DNA of 64,000 nucleotides from Geodermatophilaceae bacterium URHA0031 (GTDB taxonomy: Bacteria; Actinomycetota; Actinomycetes; Mycobacteriales; Geodermatophilaceae): positions 62,001 to 126,000 of the forward strand of contig JHVP01000003.1 in NCBI GenBank assembly GCA_000620205.1, in the 5' to 3' direction. The position numbers were made by a program, and so were the translations under genes. Below the pieces are notes generated by a model, which did not search any database, was not told where the DNA came from, and saw only the letters and a program-made list of their open reading frames with translations. The first letter of the stretch is position 1. Every line of letters begins with the position of its first letter. This document shows positions 1 to 9,692 of this stretch, in pieces.

Positions 1-1242
1 CTGCTGCGGGTCCGGCAGCGGCCACGGCGTCACCAGCAGCGGCCGGGCCGGGTCGGACAGCGTGTCACCGGTCTCGGCGCTGCCGAGCCGGGCGACCGCG
101 CAGATGTCCCCGGCCGGGCACTCGGGCACCGGCCGCAGCGTGCTGCCCAGCACGCAGGAGATCGTGCCCACCCGTTCGTCGGCGTCGTGGTCGGGGTGGT
201 TCTCCCCCCAGCCGTGGACTGTGCCGTGGCCGCAGACGTGCACCGGGGCGTCCGGGCGCAGGGTCCCGGAGAAGACCCGCACCAGCGAGATCCGGCCGAG
301 GTAGGGGTCGGTCGTCGTCTTCACCACCTCGGCCACCAGCGGCCCGGCGGGGTCGCAGCCGACCACGCCGGCCGGGGCGCCGTCCGGGCGGGAGACCGCG
401 GGGCAGGGCCGCTCCAGCGGTGACGGGAACGCGCTGACCAGCAGGTCGAGCAGCTCGCCCACCCCCACGCCGGAGAGCGGGGCGGTGCACAGCACCGGGT
501 GGAAGGCGCCGCGGGCGACCGCCGTCTCCAGGTCGGGCACCAGGTCGGCGACGGCGAGCGGTTCACCGGCCAGGTACCGGTCCATCAGCGACTCGTCCTC
601 GCTCTCGGCGATCACCGCCTCGATCAGCTCGGCCCGCAGCCGGCCGGCGTCGGCGTCGCCCTGCCCCGGTTCGAGCAGCGACGTCAGCCGGCCCGCCGGG
701 TCGAGGACCTGCAGCGGGTGCACGCCGAGGCCGAGCTGCTCCTGGCAGGCCCGGACGGCGGCCGGGACGTCGGCCCGGGCCCGGTCCAGCTGGGTGACCA
801 CGACCGCCCGGGGCAGCCCCACGGCGGCGCACTCGTCCCACAGCTGCACCGTCGCGGCGTCGACACCGCTGACCGCGGAGACGACGAAGAGGGCGGCGTC
901 GGCGGCGCGCAGGGCCGCCCGCAGCTCCCCGACGAAGTCGGGTGCCCCCGGGGTGTCGAGCAGGGTGATGCGGTGACCGGCGTGCTCGACCGTCGCCGCG
1001 TGCAGGGTGACCGAGTGCTGCAGCCGGACCTCGACCTCGTCGGTGTCCAGGCAGCTGGTGCCGTCCTCGACCCGGCCGGCGCGGGTCAGCGCGCCCGTCG
1101 CCACCACCAGGGCCTCGGCCAGGGTGGTCTTCCCCGCCCCCGGCCGGCCGACGAGCACGACGTTGCGCACCCGTTCCGGCGCCCGGGGCGCGGGCGCCCC
1201 GGAGGCCTCCTTGCTGCTGTCCTTGCTGCCGTGTGCCGCCAC
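1..1242 (-). CDS. EF-G-like translation GTPase (EF-G2/FusA2 type), C-terminus outside window
   Basis: This is the N-terminal 414 residues of an elongation-factor-G-like GTPase. The G1 loop GRPGAGKTT is at about residues 32-40, G3 DTPG at 96-99, and G4 reads TQLD at 150-153 instead of NKxD. That divergent G4 and the compact N-terminus fit the EF-G-like paralogue group (mycobacterial fusA2 type) rather than the canonical translocase. The GTG start at 1242 follows GGAGG with a 5-nt gap. The gene is divergent from hrpB. The family acts on ribosomes; its exact cellular job is poorly defined. The left window edge cuts the gene within domain II, so completeness cannot be judged. Confidence 0.85.
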   Translation of the reverse strand, partial: MAAHGSKDSSKEASGAPAPRAPERVRNVVLVGRPGAGKTTLAEALVVATGALTRAGRVEDGTSCLDTDEVEVRLQHSVTLHAATVEHAGHRITLLDTPGAPDFVGELRAALRAADAALFVVSAVSGVDAATVQLWDECAAVGLPRAVVVTQLDRARADVPAAVRACQEQLGLGVHPLQVLDPAGRLTSLLEPGQGDADAGRLRAELIEAVIAESEDESLMDRYLAGEPLAVADLVPDLETAVARGAFHPVLCTAPLSGVGVGELLDLLVSAFPSPLERPCPAVSRPDGAPAGVVGCDPAGPLVAEVVKTTTDPYLGRISLVRVFSGTLRPDAPVHVCGHGTVHGWGENHPDHDADERVGTISCVLGSTLRPVPECPAGDICAVARLGSAETGDTLSDPARPLLVTPWPLPDPQQ

Positions 1243-1329
1243 GCGGACCTCCGGTGAGACGTCGTTGTCCCCGTGTGCCCAGCCTGGCCCGGCTCCGGCG
1301 CTCGGACAAGGGCTCACCAGACTGAGGTC

Positions 1330-3798
1330 GTGCTGCCACCGACCGGGACGCCGGGGACCGACCTCCCGGTCCGCGCGGTGCTGCCCGCGCTGGACGGCGC
1401 CCTGGCCGCCGCGGGCGCCGCGGTGCTCGTCGCGCCGCCGGGCACGGGGAAGACCACGCTGGTGCCGCTGGCCCTGGCCGGCCGGGTTCCCGGCACCGTG
1501 CTCGTCGCCGAGCCCCGCCGGGTGGCGGCCCGGGCCGCGGCCCGGCGGATGGCCGGGCTGCTCGGTGAGCCGGTCGGCGCCTCGGTGGGCTACAGCGTGC
1601 GCGGTGACAGCCGGCGCAGCGCCGCGACCCGGGTGGAGGTGGTCACCACCGGGCTGCTGGTGAGGCGGCTGCAGGCCGACCCCGAGCTGCCCGGCGTCGG
1701 GGCGGTCGTGCTCGACGAGTGCCACGAACGGCAGCTGGACACCGACCTCGCGCTGGCCTTCGCCCTCGACGTGCGGGCGGCGCTGCGCCCCGAGCTGGAG
1801 CTGCTGGCCATGTCGGCGACGGCGCAGGCGGGGCGGCTCGCCGTGCTCATGGGGGACGCACCCGTCCTCGAGGCGACCGGCGCGCTGCACGACGTCGAGC
1901 CGGTGTGGTGCCCGCCGAGCCCGCCGGTCGCGCCGCCGCTGGGCACCCGGGTGGACCCGCGGCTGCTCACGGCGGTCGCCGACACGGTCCGCCGGGCGCT
2001 GGCCGAGACGACCGGCGACGTCCTGGTCTTCCTCCCCGGGGCGGCGGAGATCGGCCGGGTCGCCGGGCTGCTCGCCGGGGTGGACGCCGACGTCCGGCCG
2101 CTGCACGGCCGGCTGCCGGCCGCGGACCAGGACGCGGCGCTCAGCCCCGGACCGCGCCGCCGGGTCGTCCTCTCCACCGACGTCGCCGAGACCAGCCTGA
2201 CCGTCCCCGGCGTCCGCACGGTGGTCGACGCCGGGCTGGCCCGGGTCCCCCGGTTCGACGTCGCCCGCGGCCTGGGCGCGCTGGCGACCGTGCGGGTGTC
2301 CCGGGCCGCGGCGGTGCAGCGCGCCGGCCGCGCGGGCCGGGAGGCACCGGGCCGGGTGTACCGGCTCTGGTCGGCCGCCGAGCACGACCGGCTGCCGGCC
2401 GCGGCGGAGCCCGAGATCGCCGCCGCCGACCTCACCGGCCTGGCGCTCGAGCTGGCCTGCTGGGGCGCTCCCGACGGCGCCGGGCTCGCGCTGCCCGACG
2501 AGCCCCCGGCTGCCGCGTTCGCCGTGGCCCGGGCGACCCTGCGCCAGCTCGGTGCGGTCGACCCCGCCGGCCGGGTCACCGCGCGCGGGCGGTCGCTGAC
2601 CGCGGTCGGCGCGCACCCCCGGCTGGCCCGCGCGCTGGTCGACGGCGCCCCCCTGGTCGGCCGCCGCCGGGCGGCGGAGGTGGTGGCGCTGCTGTCGGCC
2701 GACGTCCCGGCCCGCTCCGACGACCTGGTGGCCGGCTGGCGGGAGCTGCGCCGCACCCGGGACGCCCGCTGGCGCGAGGAGGTCGACCGGCTCACCCGCG
2801 CCGTGCCCCCGGCGCCGGGCACCGACCTGCCCGACGACGTCGCCGCCGGCCTGGTGGTCGGCCTGGCCCACCCCGAGTGGCTGGCCCGCCGCCGTCCGGG
2901 CGCGGAGCGGACCTACCTGCTGGCCGCCGGCACCGGCGCGGAGCTCGCCCCGGGCACCGCGCTGGGCGGTGCGGAGTGGCTGGCCGTCGCCGCCGCGGAC
3001 CGCTCCCCGGGCCGGCGGGACGCCCGGGTGCGCACCGCGGTGGCGATCGACGGGGCGACGGCGCTGGAGGCCGGCGCGGCCGCGCGCACCGACGCCGCTG
3101 AGGTCGCCTGGCGGGACGGGGACGTGGCCGCCGCGCGGGTGGAGCGGCTGGGCGCCCTCGTGCTCCGCGAGCGACCGCTGGCCGAGCCGGACCCGGCCGC
3201 GTTGGCCGCCGCGGTCGCCGAGGGGCTGCGCAGCGAGGGGCTCGGCCTGCTCCGCTGGACGCCGGCCGCGACCGGGCTGCGGCAGCGGCTCGCGGCCGCG
3301 CACGCCGGGCTCGGGTCGCCGTGGCCGGCGGTGGACGACGAGGCCCTGCTGGGCGCCCTCGCCGAGAGCCCGTCGGTCACCGCGGCGCGCAGCCGCCGGG
3401 ACCTCGCCCGGGTGGACGTGGTCGCCGTGCTGCGGGCGCTGCTGCCCTGGCAGCTGGCCGGCCGGCTGGACGAGCTGGTGCCCGAGCGGGTCGAGGTGCC
3501 GACCGGGTCACGGGTCCGGGTCGACTACGCCGACCCCGGGGTGCCGACCCTGCCGGTCCGGGTGCAGGAGGTGTTCGGCTGGGCGACCGCGCCGGTGATC
3601 GCCGGCCGCCCGTTGCGGCTCCAGCTGCTCTCCCCCGCCGGCCGGGTGGTCGCCACGACCGCCGACCTGGCGGGCTTCTGGGTCACCGGGTACCCCGCCG
3701 TGCGCAGCGAGCTCCGCGGCCGCTATCCGCGGCACCCCTGGCCGGAGGACCCCGCCACGGCGGCGCCGACCCGCCGGGCCAAGCCGCGCGGGACCTGA
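1330..3798 (+). CDS. hrpB: ATP-dependent RNA helicase HrpB
   Basis: A DEAH-family (DExH) helicase of about 822 residues, the usual HrpB length. Visible motifs in order: Walker A PPGTGKTT (about residue 35), DECH box (about 128), SATA, ETSLTVPG, and QRAGRAGR (about 330), followed by the long HrpB-specific C-terminal region ending in an RYPRHPWPEDP-type tail that the family shares. HrpB is predicted to remodel RNA, but its substrate in actinobacteria is unknown. The start is uncertain: an in-frame ATG lies at 1273. GTG 1330 is preferred because family members begin only a few residues before the LPVRAVLP segment. The preceding EF-G-like gene is divergent. Confidence 0.9.
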   Translation: MLPPTGTPGTDLPVRAVLPALDGALAAAGAAVLVAPPGTGKTTLVPLALAGRVPGTVLVAEPRRVAARAAARRMAGLLGEPVGASVGYSVRGDSRRSAATRVEVVTTGLLVRRLQADPELPGVGAVVLDECHERQLDTDLALAFALDVRAALRPELELLAMSATAQAGRLAVLMGDAPVLEATGALHDVEPVWCPPSPPVAPPLGTRVDPRLLTAVADTVRRALAETTGDVLVFLPGAAEIGRVAGLLAGVDADVRPLHGRLPAADQDAALSPGPRRRVVLSTDVAETSLTVPGVRTVVDAGLARVPRFDVARGLGALATVRVSRAAAVQRAGRAGREAPGRVYRLWSAAEHDRLPAAAEPEIAAADLTGLALELACWGAPDGAGLALPDEPPAAAFAVARATLRQLGAVDPAGRVTARGRSLTAVGAHPRLARALVDGAPLVGRRRAAEVVALLSADVPARSDDLVAGWRELRRTRDARWREEVDRLTRAVPPAPGTDLPDDVAAGLVVGLAHPEWLARRRPGAERTYLLAAGTGAELAPGTALGGAEWLAVAAADRSPGRRDARVRTAVAIDGATALEAGAAARTDAAEVAWRDGDVAAARVERLGALVLRERPLAEPDPAALAAAVAEGLRSEGLGLLRWTPAATGLRQRLAAAHAGLGSPWPAVDDEALLGALAESPSVTAARSRRDLARVDVVAVLRALLPWQLAGRLDELVPERVEVPTGSRVRVDYADPGVPTLPVRVQEVFGWATAPVIAGRPLRLQLLSPAGRVVATTADLAGFWVTGYPAVRSELRGRYPRHPWPEDPATAAPTRRAKPRGT

Positions 3799-3799
3799 C

Positions 3800-3837
3800 G
3801 TGTACAGCTGTACACATCGATGTGTACGGTCGTACAC
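3800..3837 (+). promoter_or_regulatory. Dual palindromic TetR operator overlapping a leaderless promoter
   Basis: Two 16-bp inverted repeats lie in tandem: GTGTACAGCTGTACAC (3800-3815, perfect) and GTGTACGGTCGTACAC (3822-3837, 7-bp arms), separated by the palindrome ATCGAT. The second ends one base before the ATG of the TetR gene. A -10 box TACGGT (3825-3830) lies exactly 7 nt upstream of that ATG, and TGTACA (3801-3806) sits 18 bp further upstream as a -35-like hexamer. Each operator therefore covers one promoter element. Autorepression of the TetR/MFS pair is inferred. Confidence 0.8.
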
Positions 3838-4434
3838 ATGCCCGCGGAGCCCGACCGCCCGGTCCGCCGGCACGACCCCGACCGCCACGACCGGATCGTC
3901 GAGGCGGCCATCGACGTCATCGCCGAGCACGGTGTCGCCGGGACGACGCACCGGCTGATCGCCGCCGCCGCGGACGTGCCGCTGGGCTCGCTGACCTACC
4001 ACTTCACCGGCCTGGACGACCTGCGCGCGCAGGCCTTCGCGCTGCACGCCGAGCGGATGGCGGTGCGGTACGAGGCGCACTTCGCCGCGGTGCGCACCAC
4101 CGAGGACGTCGTCGACGCGGTCACCGCCCTGGTGCACGCCGACGCCGACGCCGACGACCGGGACTGGGCGGTCGCCTACGAGCTCTACCTGGCCGCGCTG
4201 CGCGATCCCTCGCTGCGCACGGTGACCGAGTCCTGGATGCGCCGCAGCCGGAGCGTCCTGGAGCGCTTCGTGGACCCGGTCACCGCCCGCGGCCTCGACG
4301 CGCTCGTCGAGGGCCTGGTGATGCACAAGGTGCTCTCCACCGGCCCGGTCTCCCGGGAGCAGACCCGGGAGGTCGTCGCCCGGGCCGTCCGCCCCACCCA
4401 CCCCGACAGCACCGAGGACGAGGACACCGCATGA
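3838..4434 (+). CDS. TetR/AcrR family transcriptional regulator
   Basis: A 198-residue repressor with an N-terminal TetR helix-turn-helix (about residues 18-62: IVEAAIDVIAEHG, then TTHRLIAAAADVPLGSLTYHF) and a variable ligand-binding C-terminal half. An upstream in-frame ATG (3820) lies between the two operator half-sites. ATG 3838 is preferred because a TACGGT -10 box is 7 nt before it, giving a leaderless mRNA. The stop overlaps the MFS gene start (ATGA), so the two are translationally coupled. It probably represses itself and the exporter; the ligand is unknown. Confidence 0.88.
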   Translation: MPAEPDRPVRRHDPDRHDRIVEAAIDVIAEHGVAGTTHRLIAAAADVPLGSLTYHFTGLDDLRAQAFALHAERMAVRYEAHFAAVRTTEDVVDAVTALVHADADADDRDWAVAYELYLAALRDPSLRTVTESWMRRSRSVLERFVDPVTARGLDALVEGLVMHKVLSTGPVSREQTREVVARAVRPTHPDSTEDEDTA

Positions 4435-5645
4435 CGGCCACCGACGCACGCCCGGCACCGAGCGGGAGCCAGGTGCGGGCCGCGAGCCGGGCCACCTACG
4501 CGGCGTTCATCGGCTCGGGCTTCGCCTTCGCCAGCTGGGCCTCGCGGATCCCGCAGGTGCGGACCCACCTGGACCTCGGCCCCTCCGAGCTCGGCCTGGT
4601 GCTGCTGTCCATCGCGGCCGGCTCGGTCGTCGCGCTGCCGGCCTCCGGACCGCTCATCGCCCGGTTCGGCTCGCGCCGCACGGTCACCGCGATGGCCGTG
4701 CTGCTGGCCGTCGCGGTGGCCCTGGTCGCGGCCGGCTCCCAGGTCGGCGTCCTGCTGCTGGTCGTCGGGTTGTTCCTGATGGGCGTGGCCAACGGCGCCT
4801 GGGACGTCGCGATGAACGTGCAGGCCGCGGTGGTGGAGCGGCTGCTGGGCCGCGCCGTCATGTCCCGGTTCCACGCCGGCTTCAGCCTCGGCACGGTCGC
4901 CGGCGCCGGCGTGGGCGCGGCCATGGTGGCCCTGGACGTGTCCGTGCTGGCCCACCTGCTGGCCGTCGCCGCGCTGGTCGGCGTCGCCGTGCCGCTGGCC
5001 GTGCGCGGTTTCGTGCCGGACCTGCACGACGACGGCGGCGGCACGGCGCCGGCTCCCCGGGACAGCGCGCTGCGGGCCTGGCGGGAACCCCGGACCCTGC
5101 TGATCGGCGTCTTCGTGCTGGCCTTCGCCTTCGCCGAGGGCGCCGCCAACGACTGGATCAGCGTCGCGCTCATCGACGGGCACGACACCTCCGCCGTGGT
5201 CGGCACGCTGGGTTACGCGGCCTTCCTGGTGGCGATGACGGCGGTCCGGTGGGCGGGCCCCGGGCTGCTGGAACGCTGGGGCCGGGTGCCCCTGGTGCGG
5301 GCGCTCGCCGTGGTGAGCGTCGCCGGGCTGCTGCTGTTCGTCTTCGGCGGGCACCCGGCGGTGGCCTTCGCCGGCGCCCTGCTGTGGGGAGCCGGCGCCT
5401 CGCTGGGCTTCCCGGTCGGGATGAGCGCCGCGGCCGACGACCCGGCCCGCTCGGCCGGCCGGGTCAGCGTGGTCGCCTCGATCGGGTACTGCGCCTTCCT
5501 CGGCGGCCCGCCGTTGATCGGCGTCCTCGGGCAGTCCGTCGGGGTGCTGCAGGCGCTCACCGTGGTCGCCGTCCTGCTGGCGGTCGCGACCGCCATCGCC
5601 GGCGCGCTCCGGCCTCCGGCCGGCTTCTCCGAGCACGGGGTGTGA
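4431..5645 (+). CDS. MFS transporter, YbjJ-like
   Basis: A 404-residue major facilitator with about 12 hydrophobic segments and the intracellular loop motif RFGSRRT (a form of the family GxxxDRxGR signature) near residue 78. Conserved segments such as FASWASRIPQVR, NGAWDVAMNVQA and RFHAGFSLG are characteristic of the YbjJ-like group. The start codon overlaps the TetR stop, so its expression should follow the dual operator upstream. Role inferred: drug or metabolite efflux controlled by the TetR protein. The substrate cannot be read from sequence. Confidence 0.85.
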   Translation: MTATDARPAPSGSQVRAASRATYAAFIGSGFAFASWASRIPQVRTHLDLGPSELGLVLLSIAAGSVVALPASGPLIARFGSRRTVTAMAVLLAVAVALVAAGSQVGVLLLVVGLFLMGVANGAWDVAMNVQAAVVERLLGRAVMSRFHAGFSLGTVAGAGVGAAMVALDVSVLAHLLAVAALVGVAVPLAVRGFVPDLHDDGGGTAPAPRDSALRAWREPRTLLIGVFVLAFAFAEGAANDWISVALIDGHDTSAVVGTLGYAAFLVAMTAVRWAGPGLLERWGRVPLVRALAVVSVAGLLLFVFGGHPAVAFAGALLWGAGASLGFPVGMSAAADDPARSAGRVSVVASIGYCAFLGGPPLIGVLGQSVGVLQALTVVAVLLAVATAIAGALRPPAGFSEHGV

Positions 5646-5702
5646 GGGGCTCCGCAGTGCCCCCACCCGGCGAACCGGACGGGGACCGGTGAGGATCGAC
5701 CC

Positions 5703-7592
5703 GTGACGAGCACCGCGCCGCAGCCGAAGCCCACGACCGACGCCTGGGGCATCGACGCCAGCTGGCTCGACGCCCTCGACGAGGAGCACACCGTCGCCGA
5801 GGCGACGATCACCCGGCTGCGGGAGGTCATCGGCACGCCGCCGGAGGACCTGGTCGACCGGGTCCCGATCGTCGCCCGCCCCGGCGACGCCCTCGAGGTC
5901 GACCTCGCCGACGTGGAGTGCGAGGACGGGCAGACCCGGCAGGTCGACGGCGAGCTGCCCGAGGACTTCCCCCTCGGCTACCACCGGCTGCGTACGCCCG
6001 ACGGCCGCGAGCGCCGGCTGATCGTCTCCCCCGGCCGGTGCTGGCTGCCCGAGGGCTGGCGCGCCTGGGGCTGGGCGGTGCAGCTGTACGCGACCCGCGG
6101 CCGGGACAGCTGGGGCATCGGCGACCTGGGCGACCTGCGCACCGTGCGCGGGCTCGCGCAGGACCAGGGCGCCGGCTTCGTGCTGGTCAACCCGCTGCAC
6201 GCGGTGGCGCCGACGCCCGGGCAGGAGGACAGCCCCTACCTGCCGGCCACCCGCCGGTTCCGCAACCCGCTGTACCTCCGGATCGCCGACGTGCCCGGCG
6301 CGGACGCCGTCGACGTCGAGGCCGACGCCGGGCGGGCGCTCGGCGACGGTGAGCTGATCGAACGGGACGCCGTCTGGGCGCTCAAGCGCCGGGTGCTGCA
6401 GCGCGTCTTCGACGCCGGCACCGACGAGCAGGCCTTCCGCGACTGGTGGTGGCACCAGGGTCAGCCGCTGATGGACTGGGCCACCTGGTGCGCGCTGGCC
6501 GACCAGCACGGCCCGGACTGGCACAGCTGGCCCCGGGAGCTGCAGGACCCGCGCGGTGCGGCCGTCCGGGACTTCGCGGCCGCCCGGGACCGGGAGGTCG
6601 CCTTCCACGCCTGGCTGCAGTGGCTGCTCGACGTCCAGCTGCGCGCCGCCACCGAGGGCATCACCGTCGTCCAGGACCTGCCCATCGGCGTCGCCGGCGG
6701 CGGGGCCGACGCTTGGGCCTGGCAGGACGTGCTGGCCCAGGGGGTGAGCGTGGGCGCCCCGCCGGACGCCTTCAACAGCCAGGGCCAGGACTGGGGCTCC
6801 CCGCCGCTGGTCCCCTGGCGGCTGCAGGCCGCCGACTACGAGCCGTTCGTCCAGTCGATCCGGGCGACCATGGCCGGCGCCGGCGGGCTGCGCGTGGACC
6901 ACGTCATGGGCCTGTTCCGGCTCTGGTGGGTGCCCTCGGAGGGGAGCGCGGCCGACGGCGCCTACGTCCGCTACCCCCACGAGGACCTGCTGGACATCGT
7001 CGCGCTGGAGAGCCACCGGGCGCAGGCGATCGTCGTCGGCGAGGACCTCGGGACCGTCGAGGACGGCGTCCGCGAGGCGATGGCCGAGCACGGGATCCTG
7101 TCCTACAAGCTGCTCTGGTTCGAGGACGACGACCCGGCCCGCTGGCCGGCCGAGGCGATGGCCGCGGTGACCACCCACGACCTGCCGACCGTCCCCGGGC
7201 TGTGGACCGGAGCGGACCTGGCCGAGCAGCGCGAGCACGGGCTCGGCACCGACGAGGAGCTGGAGCGCGGGCGCACCTCGCTGCTGGAGCACCTGGGGAA
7301 GGTGCCGAAGAAGGCGGGCCCGGCCAAGGCCGTCGAGCGGGCCTACCGACGGCTGGCCACGGCACCGTGCACGCTGTTGTCGGCCACGCTGGAGGACGCC
7401 GTGGCCGAGGAGCGCCGGCCGAACATGCCCGGCACCACCGACCGCCCCAACTGGCGCCTGCCGCTGCCGGTGCCGACCGAGGAGCTGGCCGGCCATCCCG
7501 GCGTGCAGTCCGTCGCCCGGGTGCTGGCGGACGGACTGCAGCCGGCGGAGGCACGGACCACCACGGGCGAGCGCGCGCCCCGGGAGGCGTGA
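5703..7592 (+). CDS. malQ: 4-alpha-glucanotransferase (amylomaltase)
   Basis: A 629-residue GH77 amylomaltase that transfers alpha-1,4-glucan segments between maltodextrins in cytosolic glycogen/maltodextrin metabolism. The catalytic Asp lies in RVDHVMGLFRLWW (about residue 398), the acid/base Glu in VVGEDLGTVED (about 447), and the stabiliser in TTHDLPTVPGLW (about 490). The N-terminal extension of about 130 residues before the barrel is typical of actinobacterial MalQ. The GTG start follows GTGAGGA with a suitable gap. It appears monocistronic, 57 bp after the MFS gene. Confidence 0.95.
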   Translation: MTSTAPQPKPTTDAWGIDASWLDALDEEHTVAEATITRLREVIGTPPEDLVDRVPIVARPGDALEVDLADVECEDGQTRQVDGELPEDFPLGYHRLRTPDGRERRLIVSPGRCWLPEGWRAWGWAVQLYATRGRDSWGIGDLGDLRTVRGLAQDQGAGFVLVNPLHAVAPTPGQEDSPYLPATRRFRNPLYLRIADVPGADAVDVEADAGRALGDGELIERDAVWALKRRVLQRVFDAGTDEQAFRDWWWHQGQPLMDWATWCALADQHGPDWHSWPRELQDPRGAAVRDFAAARDREVAFHAWLQWLLDVQLRAATEGITVVQDLPIGVAGGGADAWAWQDVLAQGVSVGAPPDAFNSQGQDWGSPPLVPWRLQAADYEPFVQSIRATMAGAGGLRVDHVMGLFRLWWVPSEGSAADGAYVRYPHEDLLDIVALESHRAQAIVVGEDLGTVEDGVREAMAEHGILSYKLLWFEDDDPARWPAEAMAAVTTHDLPTVPGLWTGADLAEQREHGLGTDEELERGRTSLLEHLGKVPKKAGPAKAVERAYRRLATAPCTLLSATLEDAVAEERRPNMPGTTDRPNWRLPLPVPTEELAGHPGVQSVARVLADGLQPAEARTTTGERAPREA

Positions 7593-7604
7593 GCCGCCCC
7601 GGGG

Positions 7605-8429
7605 TCAGCCCTGGATGAAGGCCAGCAGGTCGGCGTTGATCGTCTCGGCCTGGGTGGTCGGCATGCCGTGCGGGAAGTCCGTGTAGGTCTTCAGCGTCCC
7701 GTTCTTCAGCAGCTCCGCCGACAGCGGCCCGGCGTCGGCGTACGGGACGATCTGGTCGTCCTCGCTGTGCATGACCAGCACCGGGACGGTGATCTTCTGG
7801 AGGTCGTCGGTGAAGTCGGTCTGGGAGAAGGCGACGATGCCGTCGTGGTGCGCCTTGATGCCGCCCGTCATGCCCTGCCGCCACCAGTTCTGGATGACCG
7901 CCTCCTGCGGCTCCACCCCGGGCCGGTTGAACCCGTAGAACGGTCCGGCGGCCAGGTCGCGGTAGAAGGTCGACCGGTTGGTGGCCACCTGGACCTGGAA
8001 GCCGTCGAACACGCTCTTGGGCAGTCCGCCGGGGTTGGCGTCGGTCTGCACCATCAACGGCGGCACCGCGCTGATCAGCGCGGCCTTGGCGACCCGGTCC
8101 TCGCCGTGCCGGCCGAGGTAGCGGGCGACCTCCCCGCCCCCGGTCGAGTGGCCGACGTGCACCGCGTCCCGCAGGTCCAGGTGGGCGGTCAGCGCGGCCA
8201 GGTCGTCGGCGTAGTGGTCCATGTCGTGCCCGTCGGCGACCTGGGTCGAGCGGCCGTGACCACGCCGGTCGTGGGCGATCACGCGGTAGCCGTGCTGCAG
8301 GAAGAACATCAGCTGCGCGTCCCAGTCGTCGGAGGACAGCGGCCAGCCGTGGCTGAAGACGATCGGCTGGCCGGTCCCCCAGTCCTTGTAGAAGATCTCG
8401 ACGCCGTCGGGGGTGGTGACGAAGGGCAT
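7605..8429 (-). CDS. Alpha/beta hydrolase, non-heme chloroperoxidase-like
   Basis: A 274-residue alpha/beta hydrolase resembling the cofactor-free haloperoxidase/arylesterase group. The nucleophile elbow is GHSTGG (Ser95), the catalytic acid is probably Asp225 in HSEDDQIVP, and the catalytic His is His254 in FPHG. The oxyanion segment [11 protein letters not shown] follows the first strands. The ATG has a GAGGAG Shine-Dalgarno 5 nt upstream, and an ACGCTA (TAGCGT on the coding strand) -10-like box lies at 8473-8478. The AraC regulator is divergent, which makes it a candidate controller. The substrate is unknown. Confidence 0.85.
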   Translation of the reverse strand: MPFVTTPDGVEIFYKDWGTGQPIVFSHGWPLSSDDWDAQLMFFLQHGYRVIAHDRRGHGRSTQVADGHDMDHYADDLAALTAHLDLRDAVHVGHSTGGGEVARYLGRHGEDRVAKAALISAVPPLMVQTDANPGGLPKSVFDGFQVQVATNRSTFYRDLAAGPFYGFNRPGVEPQEAVIQNWWRQGMTGGIKAHHDGIVAFSQTDFTDDLQKITVPVLVMHSEDDQIVPYADAGPLSAELLKNGTLKTYTDFPHGMPTTQAETINADLLAFIQG

Positions 8430-8650
8430 GGGGGCTCCTCTGCGGTGCGGGACTCTGCGTGGTGCGTTCCGGACGCTAAGCGCCGGAGCTGAACGCCGGG
8501 TGGACCCTCCGTGACGGGCTCAGGACCGTGGCTGCCGACCCCCCGACCCCGGCGGGCGTGACCGGTGGGAGCCTTTACACGGCCGGGCGTGGCCCCCCAG
8601 GATCGTCGTCGTCAGGGCAGCGTCGCCGTGGTCCCACCCTGGGAGCGCCC

Positions 8651-9679
8651 GTGGTCACCCTCCTGGACACCGATCAGCTCCCTCCCGCCGAGCGCCGTCC
8701 GGCCCAGGTCGTCGCCCGGCTCGAGGCCGCGCTGGTGTCCCGGGTCCGTCTCGCCGACCCCGGCGCCGCCCGGCACGCGCGGCTGGACGCCTGGGACGTC
8801 GGCGGGCTGCCGGTGCTGCGGGCCGACCTGGCCGGGGACCCCGTGCTGTCCCGCTCGGCGCGGGGCGCACGGGAGGACGTCGCGCCGGCCGTCTCCTTCG
8901 CCGTCCAGGAGGTCGGCGTGGGCATGCAGGAGCAGTTCGGCACCCGGCGGACGGTGCCGCGCGGCGGGCTGGTGCTCACCGAGGTCGCCGCGCCCTACGA
9001 GTACCGCTGGGTCGGCTCCGGGGTGTGCCGCGCCCTGCAGGTGCCGGTGAGCCGGCTCGGGCTGCCGGTCGACGACGTCCGCCGGGCCCTGCCGCTCGCG
9101 CACCGCAGCCCGCTGTACGGACTGGTGCGCGCCCATCTCACCGAGGTCACCCGCGATGCCGGGCGGCTGTCCCGGGAGCCGCAGGTGCACGCGCTGGCCT
9201 CGGCCACGGTCGACCTCGCCCGGGCACTGCTCGTCTCGGCGGCCGGCCCGCCGCGGTCGGTGGAGGACGTGGCCGCCGAGACGCTGCTGACCCGGGTGCG
9301 CAGCTACGTCCGCCAGCACCTCACCGACCCGGGCCTGGACGCCGAGCAGGTCGCGGCCGCGCACGCGATCTCGGTGCGCCAGCTCTACCGGGCGTGCGCC
9401 ACGGCGCACGTCAGCCTGGAGCAGTGGATCATCCACCAGCGGCTGGAGGGCGCGCGGGCCGAGCTGGCCGCCCCGCGCAGCCGGGACCGGTCGATCGCGG
9501 TGATCGCCCGGCACTGGGGGTTCACCGACCCCTCCTACTTCAGCCGTCGCTTCCGGGCGACCTTCGGGCTCACCCCGCGCGACTGGCGGCGGGCGGGGGC
9601 AGGCGCGCCGGTGCTCCCCCGGCCGCGCACCGAGCTTGACCTCAGCGCCGGGCGCCCGGGCCCGCCGGCTGCGCACTGA
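8651..9679 (+). CDS. AraC family transcriptional regulator
   Basis: A 342-residue protein with an N-terminal AraC-binding-like domain and a C-terminal double helix-turn-helix (QLYRACATAHVSLEQWI and the signature region SIAVIARHWGFTDPSYFSRRFRATFGLTPRDWRR). GTG 8651 is chosen over the in-frame GTG 8528 because GGGAG sits 5 nt upstream and the region before it reads as low-information Gly/Ser/Arg. The hydrolase gene is divergent across a 221-bp gap, suggesting they form a regulator-target pair. The inducer is unknown. Confidence 0.85.
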   Translation: MVTLLDTDQLPPAERRPAQVVARLEAALVSRVRLADPGAARHARLDAWDVGGLPVLRADLAGDPVLSRSARGAREDVAPAVSFAVQEVGVGMQEQFGTRRTVPRGGLVLTEVAAPYEYRWVGSGVCRALQVPVSRLGLPVDDVRRALPLAHRSPLYGLVRAHLTEVTRDAGRLSREPQVHALASATVDLARALLVSAAGPPRSVEDVAAETLLTRVRSYVRQHLTDPGLDAEQVAAAHAISVRQLYRACATAHVSLEQWIIHQRLEGARAELAAPRSRDRSIAVIARHWGFTDPSYFSRRFRATFGLTPRDWRRAGAGAPVLPRPRTELDLSAGRPGPPAAH

Positions 9680-9692
9680 CCCGTCGCGCGGT

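Noticed and set aside
4185-7496. Very long minus-strand open frame opposite the TetR, MFS and malQ genes
   Set aside because: It is a shadow of GC-biased third positions in real plus-strand genes with clear family motifs; its translation is Gly/Gln/Val/His-rich low-complexity sequence.
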